NCBI GenBank assembly: GCA_016713535.1
Contig: JADJOY010000032.1
Location: 51,027 to 115,026, forward strand
Direction: 5' to 3'
Origin: Deltaproteobacteria bacterium
GTDB taxonomy: Bacteria; JADJOY01
DNA: 64,000 bases
Shown here piece by piece: positions 38,244-46,646 of this stretch. Each line of letters opens with the position of its first letter. Position 1 is the first letter of the stretch. Position numbers and translations under genes: made by a program. The notes under the pieces are model-generated. The model had not been told where the DNA came from. It saw nothing but the letters and a program-made list of their open reading frames with translations, and ran no database searches.

Positions 38244-38792
38244 TCACCGCGTCCTGAGCCACCCCATCGGGATGTCGGCCTCGAGCCCGCCGTCGGCGCG
38301 GCGGATGCGGCCCTCGAGCCGCCCTTCGCGCTGCAAGCCGAGCGACTCGTAGAGCGCGATCGCCCGGGCGTTGCTCTCGCGCGTGATGAGCTCGACGCGC
38401 TCGATGTCGGGCCACGACTCGCGCACGATCCGCAGCAGCTCGGCGAAGAGCATGCGCCCGACACCGCGACCCTGCGCCTCGGGGAGGACGGCGACCGTGA
38501 GCTCGCCGAGGACGTGGGCGAACACCTCGAGCGGACCGCGCCACGCGTGGATCTCGCCCACGATGCGAGGCGGTGCGCCGTCCTCGCCGCGGCCCTCGAC
38601 GGCGACCAGCACGATCCCGGTCTCGAGGCTCCGGGCGAGGAACCCCATGACGTAGCCACTCGTGATCTCGTCCGCAGAGCGTGCGAGCCCACCGGTGGTC
38701 GCCGCGACCCGCCGGTAGAGGGCGACGATCTCGTCCTGGTCGTCCTCGGTGGCGGCGCGGAGCGTGACCGTGAGCGGTTCCGGCGGGCTCAT
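38244..38792 (-). CDS. GNAT family N-acetyltransferase
   Basis: A 182-residue acetyl-CoA-dependent transferase. The acetyl-CoA loop appears as LPEAQGRGVGRMLF (Q/R-x-x-G-x-G/A type), and the C-terminal ESNARAIALYESLGLQREGRLEG block is typical of RimI/L-amino-acid-type GNATs. The ATG at 38792 overlaps the stop of the upstream alpha/beta hydrolase (ATGA). It ends a four-gene operon with pyrophosphatase, TrpB2 and hydrolase. Acceptor unknown. Confidence 0.88.
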   Translation of the reverse strand: MSPPEPLTVTLRAATEDDQDEIVALYRRVAATTGGLARSADEITSGYVMGFLARSLETGIVLVAVEGRGEDGAPPRIVGEIHAWRGPLEVFAHVLGELTVAVLPEAQGRGVGRMLFAELLRIVRESWPDIERVELITRESNARAIALYESLGLQREGRLEGRIRRADGGLEADIPMGWLRTR

Positions 38793-39731
38793 CGGCGCTT
38801 GCTGGGAGACGGCATCACCTCCTCGAGGAAGCGGACCTGGCTCGCGACGGCGGTCTCGAACGGCTCGCCGACGTAGACGTCGAAGTGGCCGAGGGGAAAG
38901 ACCTCGAGGCGGGCGCGCCGCGCGCGGCGCGCGACCTCCTTGGCGCTCGCCGCGGGCGCCAGCGAGTCGTGCTCGGCGACCTGGAGGAGGAGCGGCGCCT
39001 GGATGCGCGCCGCGCCGGTGATCGGGCGGTACATCCCGACCTCGAGGAACACCCGCGCCGCGACCCGCTCGTCGAAGCGCAGACCGGGCGGGATGAGCTT
39101 GCGGTAGCCAGGCTCGCAGTCGGGCGCGGTCATGGCCGCGAGCGCGCCGGGCGAACCGATCGCGGGGACGTAGACCGGCGGCTTGCCGGCGAGCGCACCG
39201 ACCGCGTCGCGGATGGCCACGCTCATCAAGCGCAGCGCCGTCCCGACGCTCGCCGTGCGCGAGCTGGCGAGACCGTCGGTGAACGGCACCTGCGCGATCA
39301 CCGCGGCGAGGTGGTGATCCTCGGCGGCGATCGTCAGCACGCGTCCGCCGCCCAGCGACGTCCCCCAGATCGCGATGCGATCCGCGGCGATGCCCGGGTG
39401 CGAACGGGCGAAGCGCAGCGCCGCGCGCCAGTCCTCGAGCTCGCGACGGATGCTCAGGAGCTGGCGCGGCTCTCCGTCGCTCGCGCCGAAGTGGCGGTAG
39501 TCGAACACCAGTGCGTGGTAGCCGGCGCGCTGGAAGCGCTCCCGCGTAGGCGTCGAGACGAAGCTCGCGGACCCCGCAGAAGCCGTGGGCGAGGATCACG
39601 CACGGAGCACCGGGAGCGGCCGGGTAGTGCCACGCCGCGATCCGCTCCCCGCCCGAGGAGAAGGCGATGTCCTCGCGCGGCGCGAGCTGCGCCGCTGCGC
39701 GCCGCGCCGCCGGACGCGGCTTCTTGGTCAC
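38789..39731 (-). CDS. Alpha/beta hydrolase (frame break near 39542)
   Basis: About 314 codons read across one extra G. The N-terminal frame gives the oxyanion-hole strand [16 protein letters not shown]. After the shift the natural reading [26 protein letters not shown] continues into the nucleophile elbow WGTSLGG, the acid region [13 protein letters not shown] and the catalytic His in [12 protein letters not shown]. This is an esterase/dienelactone-hydrolase-like protein. GTG at 39731 overlaps the TrpB2 stop (GTGA). Confidence 0.85.
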
Positions 39732-41092
39732 GCCGCGTCCACCTTGGGCAGCTCGACGAGCGCCTTGTCGATCGACGACTGCGGCAGCTCGTGATCGACC
39801 AGCTTGCCGGCGAGGTAGGCGTCGTAGGAGGCCATGTCGAAGAAGCCGTGACCGCTCAGGTTGAAGAGGATCACGCGCTCCTCGCCCGCTTCACGAGCGG
39901 CGATCGCTTCGTCCACCGCCGCCTTGATCGCGTGCGAGGTCTCGGGCGCGGGGACGATGCCCTCGGTGCGCGCGAACAGCATCGCCGCCTCGAAGCAGCC
40001 GACCTGGCCGTAAGCGCGCGCCTCCATGATCCCCTGCTCGACGAGCGCCGAGACGATCGGCGAGTCGCCGTGGTAGCGCAGCCCGCCCGCGTGGATCGAG
40101 GGCGGCACGAAGCCGTGGCCGAGGGTGTGCATCTTCATGATCGGCACGATCCCGGCGGTGTCGCCGAAGTCGTACGCGTAGGGGCCGCGGGTGAGGGTCG
40201 GACAGCTCGCCGGCTCGACCGCCATGAGCCGGATCTTCTTGCCCGCGGCCACGTCCGGCACGAAGGGCAGCGCGATTCCGGCGAAGTTCGAGCCGCCCCC
40301 GCAGCAGCCGATCACCACGTCCGGCAGCCGCTCGCCGGCGATCGCGAGCTGCTTCTTCGCCTCCTGGCCGATCACGGTCTGGTGCAGGCACACGTGGTTG
40401 AGCACCGAGCCGAGCGCGTAGTGGGTGTCGGCGCGGTTGGCGGCGTCCTCGACGGCCTCGCTGATCGCGATGCCGAGCGAGCCCGGCGAGTTGGCGTCGG
40501 CGGCCAGCACCGCGCGACCGGAGTTGGTCTTGTCGGTGGGGCTCGCGAACACCTCGGCGCCCCACACCCGCATCAGCGAGCGGCGGTAGGGCTTGGCGTC
40601 GTAGCTCACCTTGACCATGTAGACCGTGCACTCCATGCCGAAGGTGCTGCACGCGAAGGCCAGCGAACTCCCCCACTGCCCGGCGCCGGTCTCGGTCGCG
40701 AGGCGGCGGATGCCCTCCTGCTTGTTGTAGTAGGCCTGCGCGACCGCGGTGTTGGGCTTGTGCGAGCCCGCCGGGCTCACCGACTCGTTCTTGAAGTAGA
40801 TGCGCGCCGGCGTGCCGAGCGCGGCCTCGAGGCGGCGCGCCCGCACCAGCGGCGTGGGACGCCAGATCGAGAGCACGTCGAGGATCGGATCGGGGATGGC
40901 GATGGTGCGGACCGGCGACATCTCCTGCTCGATCAGCGCCATCGGGAAGAGCGGCGTCAGGTCGGCGGGGCCGAGCGGCTGGCGCGTGCCCGGGTGAAGC
41001 GGCGGATCGAGCGGCTTGGGGAGGTCGGGCAGCACGTTGTACCAGGACCGGATGGACTCGGCGGCCGGTAGCTCGATGCGGTTCGATTCCAT
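39728..41092 (-). CDS. trpB: TrpB2-type tryptophan synthase beta chain-like PLP enzyme
   Basis: A 454-residue PLP enzyme with the cofactor lysine at K112 in AGSHKPNTA and the phosphate-binding GCCGGGSNF loop. The long N-terminus and the YDFGDTAG and [11 protein letters not shown] blocks identify the TrpB2 subgroup, which converts indole and serine to tryptophan and often lacks a TrpA partner. No trpA or other trp gene is in the window, and the neighbours (pyrophosphatase, hydrolase, GNAT) are unrelated to tryptophan. GGGGGAGGAG just before the ATG gives very strong translation signals. Confidence 0.93.
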   Translation of the reverse strand: MESNRIELPAAESIRSWYNVLPDLPKPLDPPLHPGTRQPLGPADLTPLFPMALIEQEMSPVRTIAIPDPILDVLSIWRPTPLVRARRLEAALGTPARIYFKNESVSPAGSHKPNTAVAQAYYNKQEGIRRLATETGAGQWGSSLAFACSTFGMECTVYMVKVSYDAKPYRRSLMRVWGAEVFASPTDKTNSGRAVLAADANSPGSLGIAISEAVEDAANRADTHYALGSVLNHVCLHQTVIGQEAKKQLAIAGERLPDVVIGCCGGGSNFAGIALPFVPDVAAGKKIRLMAVEPASCPTLTRGPYAYDFGDTAGIVPIMKMHTLGHGFVPPSIHAGGLRYHGDSPIVSALVEQGIMEARAYGQVGCFEAAMLFARTEGIVPAPETSHAIKAAVDEAIAAREAGEERVILFNLSGHGFFDMASYDAYLAGKLVDHELPQSSIDKALVELPKVDAA

Positions 41093-41111
41093 GCGCTCCT
41101 CCCCCTTCTCG

Positions 41112-41766
41112 TCAGCGGGCCAGCGGGTCGCCGAACTTGGCGTGGTAGTCGAGGCGAGCCCGGCGGATCACCTGGTGCGCCTCGACGCGGTCGTAGACGT
41201 GGGGTGATCTCGACGCGGCGCTCGCCGCTGGTGCCGGGCACGTCCTTGTAGGTCAGGAAGTAGTGGCGCAGCCGATCGACGAGCGCCGCGGGGCAGTCGC
41301 CGATGTCGCGCCAGTCGCCGTGGAGGGCGTCGCCCTGCATCACCGCGATGATCTTGTCGTCGGCCTCGTTGCCGTCGATCATCCTGAGCCCGCCGATGGG
41401 CACCGAGTGGAGGAGGATGTCGCCGCGCGGGATCGCCTTCTCGGTGAGCACGCAGATGTCGAGCGGGTCGCCGTCGCCGACGATGCCGCTGCGCCCGGTG
41501 CGCTCGTCGCAGAAGGCCCCTACCTGGTCGCCACAGTAGGTCTGCGGCAGGAAGCCGTAGAGCGTCGGGCAGACGTTCGAGTACTTCTGCGGGCGGTCGA
41601 CCTTGAGGATGCCGGTGACCTTGTCGACCTCGTACTTCACCGTGTCGGTGGGGACGATCTCGATGTAGGTCGTGCACACCTCCGGGGCCTGGTGGCCGAG
41701 GGCCACGCCGTGCCACGGGTGGGCGCGGAACGCGAGGTGTGCGGGGTCGGAACGCGGCTCGCTCAT
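41112..41766 (-). CDS. ppa: Inorganic pyrophosphatase, type I (frame break at 41201-41204)
   Basis: A ~217-residue cytosolic PPase hydrolysing diphosphate. Active-site blocks are [25 protein letters not shown], and [13 protein letters not shown] followed by [21 protein letters not shown] (motifs at residues ~95-140). Near the C-terminus an extra C in a CCCC run breaks frame; the corrected reading ends [11 protein letters not shown] with a stop at 41112. Without correction the frame runs into trpB. ATG at 41766 or GTG at 41784 are both possible starts. It lies 19 bp upstream of trpB2 and probably heads that operon. Confidence 0.88.
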
Positions 41767-41850
41767 GAGCCGCGAGCTTGTCACCGAGACGAGGCCGCGG
41801 GGAGAGGGTCAAGGCGCGATCGCGCCGCGAGACCGGACCCGATCGGCTGG

Positions 41851-41912
41851 AGGGCCGCGATCCTTCGCGGCCGCCTCGTCGGCGACGGAGGGCCGACGCT
41901 CCAGACGTAGTC
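41851..41912. repeat. Isolated hairpin elements related to the 69-bp array
   Basis: GGCCGCGA/TCGCGGCC with loop TCCT (41853-41872) repeats the first hairpin of the 69-bp array in design. Further GGAGGGCCGACGCTCC-like sequence follows. It fills the gap between the pyrophosphatase start and the next minus-strand gene. Confidence 0.6.
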
Positions 41913-41929
41913 GAGCGCGTCGCGCTCGA

Positions 41930-42283
41930 CTACTGCGGCAGATCCGCCATCTGCACCGCGAAGCCGTGATCGACCATCGCCGACACCTCGGGATGATTCG
42001 CCGCCAGCTCGTCCGCGCTCACCCGCTCGGCCACCACGCGTCCGTCCTTCGCGACGACCGTGTAGTAGCGCCCCAGCTCTCCCGCGAAGATCGTCACGTG
42101 CCCCGCGCGCGTCTCGAGCGAGACGATCGCCGGCGCGAGCTGACGATCGACCGCCGGGTCGCGCTTGGCCGCCTCGGTCGCGCCGCCGGCGGCCGCGCTC
42201 GCCGCGGGTGCGGCGAGCCCCATCGCCACACTCACCGCCGCGACCGCCGCGAGCGGCACCCTCGATCGCACGTTGCGTCTCAT
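41930..42283 (-). CDS. Small exported protein, unknown function
   Basis: A 117-residue protein with a clear Sec signal peptide (cleavage near ASAAAGG, about residue 31) and a mature part of some 85 residues. The core GHVTIFAGELGRYYTVVAKDGRVV looks like a small beta-rich fold. GGGAGG precedes the ATG. No family recognised. It is divergent from the lipoprotein pair. Confidence 0.65.
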   Translation of the reverse strand: MRRNVRSRVPLAAVAAVSVAMGLAAPAASAAAGGATEAAKRDPAVDRQLAPAIVSLETRAGHVTIFAGELGRYYTVVAKDGRVVAERVSADELAANHPEVSAMVDHGFAVQMADLPQ

Positions 42284-42421
42284 GGCGTCACCTCCCTGCG
42301 CGGCGCACCGCGCGCCGCGGCTACGTCGATCCTAACGCCATGGGCCATCGACGCGAACTTGGCGGATCGGTACGATCACTCGATGGCGCACGGAGCGCCA
42401 CGCCAAGCCGGAGGGGGACGA

Positions 42422-42868
42422 ATGACTCGAGGTCTGAAGAGGAAGCTCGCGGTTCTGGGCACGCTCGCGGTGGCCGGCCTGCTCGGCTGCGGGCTGTGGA
42501 ACTGGGCCGGCCACTATCGGTACGACGTCGGCGGTCTGCAGATCGACGTGAACCTGAGCCAGCCCAACCCGCTCGCGGTGAGCGTCGACCTGACCCTCGT
42601 CCTGTCGCAGCTCGGCCACGACGTCTGCAAGTTCACCGTCGCGGGCTGCACGGGTACCGTGAACCTCGGCACCGACTCGTTCCACGCACCCGGCTGCACG
42701 CTCGTTCTCCAGGCGGAATGCATCGGCGGGCTTCCTGGCGACACGATCGTCACGGACATCGACGGCACCCTGCTGAGCGAGACCAGCGGCACCGTCGATT
42801 CGTTCACGCTCTTCATGCCCGGCGTCGGCGCACCTCCCGTCAGCCTCCCGATCGATCGAGTCCCCTGA
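42422..42868 (+). CDS. Cysteine-containing lipoprotein, copy A of a tandem pair
   Basis: A 148-residue protein with a lysine-rich N-terminus and lipobox GLLGC, so it is predicted to be a lipoprotein. The mature part has four conserved cysteines (in DVCKF, GCTGT, PGCTLV and AECIGG) that are matched in copy B and probably form two disulfides. GAGGGGGACGA upstream of the ATG is shared with copy B. Function unknown. The two copies start 556 bp apart and share their promoter region, the mark of a tandem duplication. Confidence 0.75.
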   Translation: MTRGLKRKLAVLGTLAVAGLLGCGLWNWAGHYRYDVGGLQIDVNLSQPNPLAVSVDLTLVLSQLGHDVCKFTVAGCTGTVNLGTDSFHAPGCTLVLQAECIGGLPGDTIVTDIDGTLLSETSGTVDSFTLFMPGVGAPPVSLPIDRVP

Positions 42869-42977
42869 TTTCCAGCGGCCCGAGACCAGGTCTTGCCCGA
42901 CTGGCGCCCGAGGCCGGCGGATCTGTAGGATCGCCCGATGGCGCGCGGGGCGCCGTGTCGAACCAGAGGGGGGACGA

Positions 42978-43421
42978 ATGATTCGAGGAGTGAAGAGGAA
43001 GCTCGCGGTGCTGGGGACGTTCGCGGTGGCGGGTCTACTCGGCTGCGGGCTGTGGACGTGGACCGGTGTCTACAGCTACTCGATCGGCCCGATCGGCGTC
43101 ACGACCACGCTCAGCCAGCCCAATCCCGTCACCGTCAACGTGAGCCTCGACATGTACTTCGACGAGATGGGCCACGCCACCTGCGTGTTTCACGTCGACA
43201 ACTGCACCGCGACCGTCAACATGAGCGACGACTCGTGGCACGCCCCGAAGTGCATCCTCGTCAGCCAGGCCGCCTGCATCGGCTTCAACCCGGGCGACAC
43301 CTTCGGCGTCGACCTCGACGGAAAGATGGTCACCCAGACCAACGGCACGGTCGACACCTACGACTTCACCGTCGGCGCCTTCGGCATCGGCGGCCCCATG
43401 ACCTTCACGCTGGCGCGCTGA
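42978..43421 (+). CDS. Cysteine-containing lipoprotein, copy B of a tandem pair
   Basis: A 147-residue paralogue of the preceding protein. The first ~28 residues are nearly identical (RKLAVLGTFAVAGLLGCGLW), the mature parts are diverged, and the four cysteines are kept (ATCVF, DNCTA, PKCIL, AACIG). DNA upstream from 42916 mirrors that from 42361 almost base for base, including the ribosome site. A strong terminator-like hairpin follows at 43481-43517. Function unknown; the pattern of a conserved signal with a faster-evolving mature part suggests surface exposure (inference). Confidence 0.75.
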   Translation: MIRGVKRKLAVLGTFAVAGLLGCGLWTWTGVYSYSIGPIGVTTTLSQPNPVTVNVSLDMYFDEMGHATCVFHVDNCTATVNMSDDSWHAPKCILVSQAACIGFNPGDTFGVDLDGKMVTQTNGTVDTYDFTVGAFGIGGPMTFTLAR

Positions 43422-43443
43422 GAGATCGATCCAGTCCAGCCAG

Positions 43444-43473
43444 AGCGCGCCGCGGTCCGTCGCGGCGCGCTCC
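43444..43473. terminator. Perfect 12-bp-stem hairpin after copy B
   Basis: GAGCGCGCCGCG and CGCGGCGCGCTC flank the loop GTCCGT. There is no T-run, so it may slow polymerase or protect the 3' end ahead of the next hairpin. Confidence 0.5.
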
Positions 43474-43480
43474 GGCGCGG

Positions 43481-43517
43481 AACGGGGCCACCGGGAAACC
43501 GGTGGCCCCGTTCTCGT
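43481..43517 (+). terminator. Rho-independent terminator candidate
   Basis: A strong stem AACGGGGCCACCGG / CCGGTGGCCCCGTT with a GAAA loop is followed by TCTCGTTC. It lies 60 bp after the lipoprotein pair and marks the boundary of the accessory patch. Confidence 0.7.
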
Positions 43518-43800
43518 TCGCCCCATAGGCGGTTAGCCTTAACTGATTCGGCAGTTTCCGAACGCCGATCGGCATCGCGGTTCGCGCACTGAACGACGCC
43601 GCGGGCTTTCGTCCGAAAAGCGAACCACCGGATCGCCTGCAGTAGTCGGAAACCAGCGCGATATCGGTTCGTTTTCCGCAAACGCGCCGGCGATCCCCGC
43701 CGGTACGCCGGTTGCGAAGCGCCGGACCGCGCTCGGCTCGTGTCCGGACTCATCCGAAATCCGACGCCGCACGCTGGGCTATCGGCCCGGGGGGAGGCTC
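43518..43800. other. Lower-GC intergenic region
   Basis: These 283 bases have visibly lower GC than the surroundings and no supportable gene. Short inverted elements such as GCCGATCGGC (43563-43572) and the GATATC core near 43660 are present. It probably holds the promoter of the following lipoprotein. Confidence 0.5.
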
Positions 43801-44697
43801 GTGAGACGTCGAATACCCGCAGTAGTTCTGCTTGCGCTCTGCGCGGCATGCACATCGCGCTACGAACTTGGTCAGTTCGACCAGAAGGACGGTCTGAAGG
43901 CACTCGGAGAGATGGAAGCGTACATCGCGGAGTACGGCAGCATCACGCTCTCCGCACCCCTGCTCAGTGCACCCGACAAAGCTCTCGATTTCGATCTGAA
44001 CCGGAAGACGACCGACTACTTCGACGAAGCGAAGAGGGAGGTGCAAGGCGCCTCCGCTTCGTTCTCGGAGCAAGTCCAATCGCTCGCCCTCGGGCTCGGC
44101 GTTCAGGCGGACCCGACGGTCGCGGCGGCCTATCTCCAAGAGCTGAGCGGATACGGATCGGACGTGGCGCGCCTCCGCCTCAAGCAGCAGCTCAAGGACT
44201 CTGCGGCGCTGAGCGATTACCGCGCCGCGCTCCAGGCGGCGAACCAAGAGGAAGATCCAGCCGAGAAGGCGAAGCTGATCGCCGAGCGTCCCACGTTCCC
44301 GACTGCGGCTACCGACGGGTCGGGTGTGCCGGCCCTGCCATCGGGGCTCGCCAAGGCGCCCGAGGCGGCTCGTGCCCCGCTCTCCTCCGACGACTTCGCC
44401 GGACCGGGTGGACTGATCGCCGGCCTAGGCGTGACCCCGACCGCGTCCAACCGCGAAGCGATCATCACCGTGCAGCCGCTCAAGCCCACCGATCGCGCGG
44501 TCCTGAAGAGCGTGATCAAGCGCGGCACCACGGTCGAGGAGCGGACGCTCGAGGTGCCGAAGAACGCAGCCCTCGACAAGGTGATCCCGGCGTTCTCGGC
44601 GATCACACGTAGCGATATCGAGCGCGACAAACCACCGGCGCCCGGCGAAGAAGCCAGCGTTTCCGTCAACGTCCAGGCCGCCGCACCCACGAACTGA
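43801..44697 (+). CDS. Putative lipoprotein with helical region, unknown function
   Basis: A 298-residue protein with a short signal and lipobox-like LCAAC (Cys17). The mature part is helical and charged at first (EMEAYIAEYG, KREVQGASASFSEQVQSL), followed by a Pro/Ala-rich linker and a C-terminal region of alternating strands (REAIITVQPLKPTDRAVLK). Codon use is a little less GC-biased than the housekeeping genes. GGGGAGG precedes GTG 43801. No family recognised. The small downstream gene at 44741 is likely cotranscribed. Confidence 0.7.
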   Translation: MRRRIPAVVLLALCAACTSRYELGQFDQKDGLKALGEMEAYIAEYGSITLSAPLLSAPDKALDFDLNRKTTDYFDEAKREVQGASASFSEQVQSLALGLGVQADPTVAAAYLQELSGYGSDVARLRLKQQLKDSAALSDYRAALQAANQEEDPAEKAKLIAERPTFPTAATDGSGVPALPSGLAKAPEAARAPLSSDDFAGPGGLIAGLGVTPTASNREAIITVQPLKPTDRAVLKSVIKRGTTVEERTLEVPKNAALDKVIPAFSAITRSDIERDKPPAPGEEASVSVNVQAAAPTN

Positions 44698-44740
44698 TCA
44701 TCACCAGCCGGCGCGAGCTCGCGCCGTGAGGGAGAACTCC

Positions 44741-44861
44741 ATGGGGCGACCGAGGCTACGGCTACCTTCCCTATCGCTACATCACCGAAGGGCTCGCGCT
44801 CGACTTCTGGACGATCTTCAAAGAGGACTGGGTGAAGCTCGATCCGTTCGTGATGCTCTGA
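44741..44861 (+). CDS. Tiny gene (39 residues) with one apparent extra G
   Basis: A good ribosome site (GAGGGAGAA) and ATG at 44741 are followed at once by GGGG. With three Gs the frame reads GDRGYGYLPYRYITEGLAL and then DFWTIFKEDWVKLDPFVML up to TGA at 44861, an aromatic, protein-like sequence. With four Gs it is an Arg-rich nonsense frame. A terminator-like hairpin follows directly. No homologue is recognised. The gene is too short for routine ORF calling. Confidence 0.5.
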
Positions 44862-44883
44862 CGGCGTAACGCTCTCTCCATCG

Positions 44884-44923
44884 ACGCGGAGGCGTGGTCT
44901 TCAAAGCCGCGCCTCCGCGTTTC
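44884..44923 (+). terminator. Terminator-like hairpin
   Basis: ACGCGGAGGCG (44884-44894) pairs perfectly with CGCCTCCGCGT (44910-44920), followed by TTCAC. It sits 22 bp after the tiny gene. Confidence 0.6.
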
Positions 44924-45182
44924 ACATCGGGTCGGTCGTGATGTCCGCGCCAGCGACGACGCCACCGCGCGCGGGAAGCTGCCCCACATCTCCTGCGGGC
45001 GTCAGCGAGCTCGTCCTCGGAGACGTCCACGCCGATATCGCCTCCACATGCCACGGAGAGGCTTCCGCAGGGCGGGTCCGGGCTCGTTCGCCCGAATCCC
45101 TTCCGACCAAGGCCAGGCGCTTCTTCTGCAGCTCGGGAGGCAGAGCCTTCACCTGCGCGAGGATCTGTTCGAGCGTCGTCAT
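44922..45182 (-). CDS. Antitoxin-like N-terminus, probably degraded
   Basis: The first ~27 residues, MTTLEQILAQVKALPPELQKK, resemble the start of small antitoxin-type proteins that precede a PIN or RelE toxin. After that the sequence becomes low-complexity (GERARTRPAEASPW) and no toxin follows. It is likely a decayed fragment rather than a working gene. Low confidence in function. Confidence 0.35.
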   Translation of the reverse strand: MTTLEQILAQVKALPPELQKKRLALVGRDSGERARTRPAEASPWHVEAISAWTSPRTSSLTPAGDVGQLPARGGVVAGADITTDPM

Positions 45183-45348
45183 GGCAGCGTCCTTCCGTGC
45201 GGTCCACATACGAGTCCGACACCTGCGGACGCCACGAGCCCGACTTCACCGCCTCCGACCGTTCTATCCAGGCGGGGGCGTGTTCTACCCAGCGAGACGA
45301 GAACTTCCCGTGGAAGACTCCGTCCGCATCACGCGTGCCCGCCGGTAG

Positions 45349-46048
45349 TCAGCCGGTCGCGATTCGCTCGAGTCGAACGGTGAGCGCGTGCAGCCTCGCG
45401 GCGCTGACGGGGCTGGAGACGGTCGACAGAAAACCTTCGAGCGCTTCGACGAATTGCGGGCTGGCGAGCAGCCGGCGAACCCTGCCCGCCAAGAACTCAC
45501 GAACATCGGAGGGGGACGTCGCGATCTCCCCTTCGAGCTCCTCACGCCCGATGATCACGGCCATGACGTCTTCGAGGTCGTGGCTCCCGTAATAGTCGTC
45601 ATGCCCGCGGGACTCGAAGGCTACCAATTTCGTTGCCAGAAAATACGGTGCTGACACGATCCGTACGCCTTCCACGTCCTGTAGATCCACCACCAACGGG
45701 AACTGCATCGCCGGCTCGTACCAGACGTTGGTCGGATGCATCTCCGTCTCGCGCATCGGCATCACGTCCGCGCGCACACCCTCGACCACCCATCGCCCGG
45801 CTGGCCCATCGACATCCTCTGCGAACCCAAGGCGTCGCAGTCGCTCACCGAGCGCATGGTACTGACCGTAGGTGACAGCGCACGACCAAATCCACGTCGA
45901 AGGTGGGACGTGCCTCTGGCGCCGCCGGATCGGTCACGAGCAACGGCGTCACCGCCCCGCCGACGAACACCACGTCGCGCCGTAGGTCACCGAGCCGTCG
46001 TGCGACGACCAACAGGCGCTCGACACCGGCGATCCGAACGGCCGTCAC
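45349..46048 (-). CDS. Nucleotidyltransferase-fold protein, AbiEii-like (frame break near 45880)
   Basis: About 233 codons joined across one extra base. The N-terminal frame gives VVFVGGAVTPLLVTDPAAP and TFDVDLVV, the G-G and D-x-D signature of the nucleotidyltransferase fold. The next frame continues YHALGERLRRLGFAED and ends in helices. The pattern matches solitary nucleotidyltransferases such as AbiEii/MenT-type toxins, which modify tRNA or other targets. GTG at 46048 overlaps the stop of the winged-helix gene (GTGA), so the two are coupled. Toxicity is inference from organisation. Confidence 0.65.
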
Positions 46049-46557
46049 GGCGCCAGCCTGACTCGCAACTCCTCCTCGGCGAGCTTCCGGTCGCGCGCGC
46101 GGCCGATGCGGAGTGCGTCCACCAGCGCCAAGAGCTCGTACAGCTTCGGATCACGTCGAGCCGCGTCGGGCGCCGATTTGTACAGCGGCCGAAGCGACTC
46201 GCCACGAACCGTACCGTCCGGATGCGGCCACACGGGCGGAGGATCCCCACCCTGCGCGACCTGGTCCCGCAGCGGCGGCGCGGCGTACGCGGTGGGTATT
46301 CCGCGCACCATCCCCCCACGCTCCGGCCAGAAGACGTACCGCACTCCGTGGGCGAGGAGCTCGAGGAGTCGCGTCCGGTTCACCCGTCCCTGTGCGGTCT
46401 CGAACAACCCTGCCCCAGTCGCTCTGCGCACCGCCGCATGAACCTCGGCAGGGCTCATACCCAGCGTCTCCGCCAACGCGGCGTAGCTCGGCCGATCCCC
46501 CGCCAGCGCGATCGCCAGCAGCACCATCACGTCCTGGGGCTTCAGCGGCATGCCCAT
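46045..46557 (-). CDS. Winged-helix DNA-binding protein, partner of the nucleotidyltransferase
   Basis: A 170-residue protein with an N-terminal HTH (QDVMVLLAIALAG, YAALAETLGMSPAEVHAAVRRAT). A ~100-residue C-terminal part contains VRYVFWPERGGMVRGIP and the YELLALVDALRIGRARDRKLAEE helices. The size and downstream nucleotidyltransferase fit an autoregulated toxin-antitoxin-like pair. ATG 46557 (or 46551) lies five bases from a perfect inverted repeat that probably is its operator. Confidence 0.7.
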   Translation of the reverse strand: MGMPLKPQDVMVLLAIALAGDRPSYAALAETLGMSPAEVHAAVRRATGAGLFETAQGRVNRTRLLELLAHGVRYVFWPERGGMVRGIPTAYAAPPLRDQVAQGGDPPPVWPHPDGTVRGESLRPLYKSAPDAARRDPKLYELLALVDALRIGRARDRKLAEEELRVRLAP

Positions 46558-46561
46558 ACTG

Positions 46562-46580
46562 TATTCGCGAATAGCGAATA
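46562..46580. promoter_or_regulatory. Operator candidate of the winged-helix gene
   Basis: TATTCGC-GAATA-GCGAATA is a perfect 7-bp inverted repeat in an AT-rich stretch directly upstream of the winged-helix start. Its position is ideal for autorepression. Confidence 0.65.
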
Positions 46581-46646
46581 TTACAAGAAGTGAAATGGTT
46601 AAATCGCTCCAGCTACCACCGCGTTCTATTTCGCGCCGTGCCTGTT

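Noticed and set aside
43539-43772. 77-codon minus-strand frame in the low-GC gap
   Set aside because: No ribosome site, no recognisable fold and a composition like non-coding sequence.
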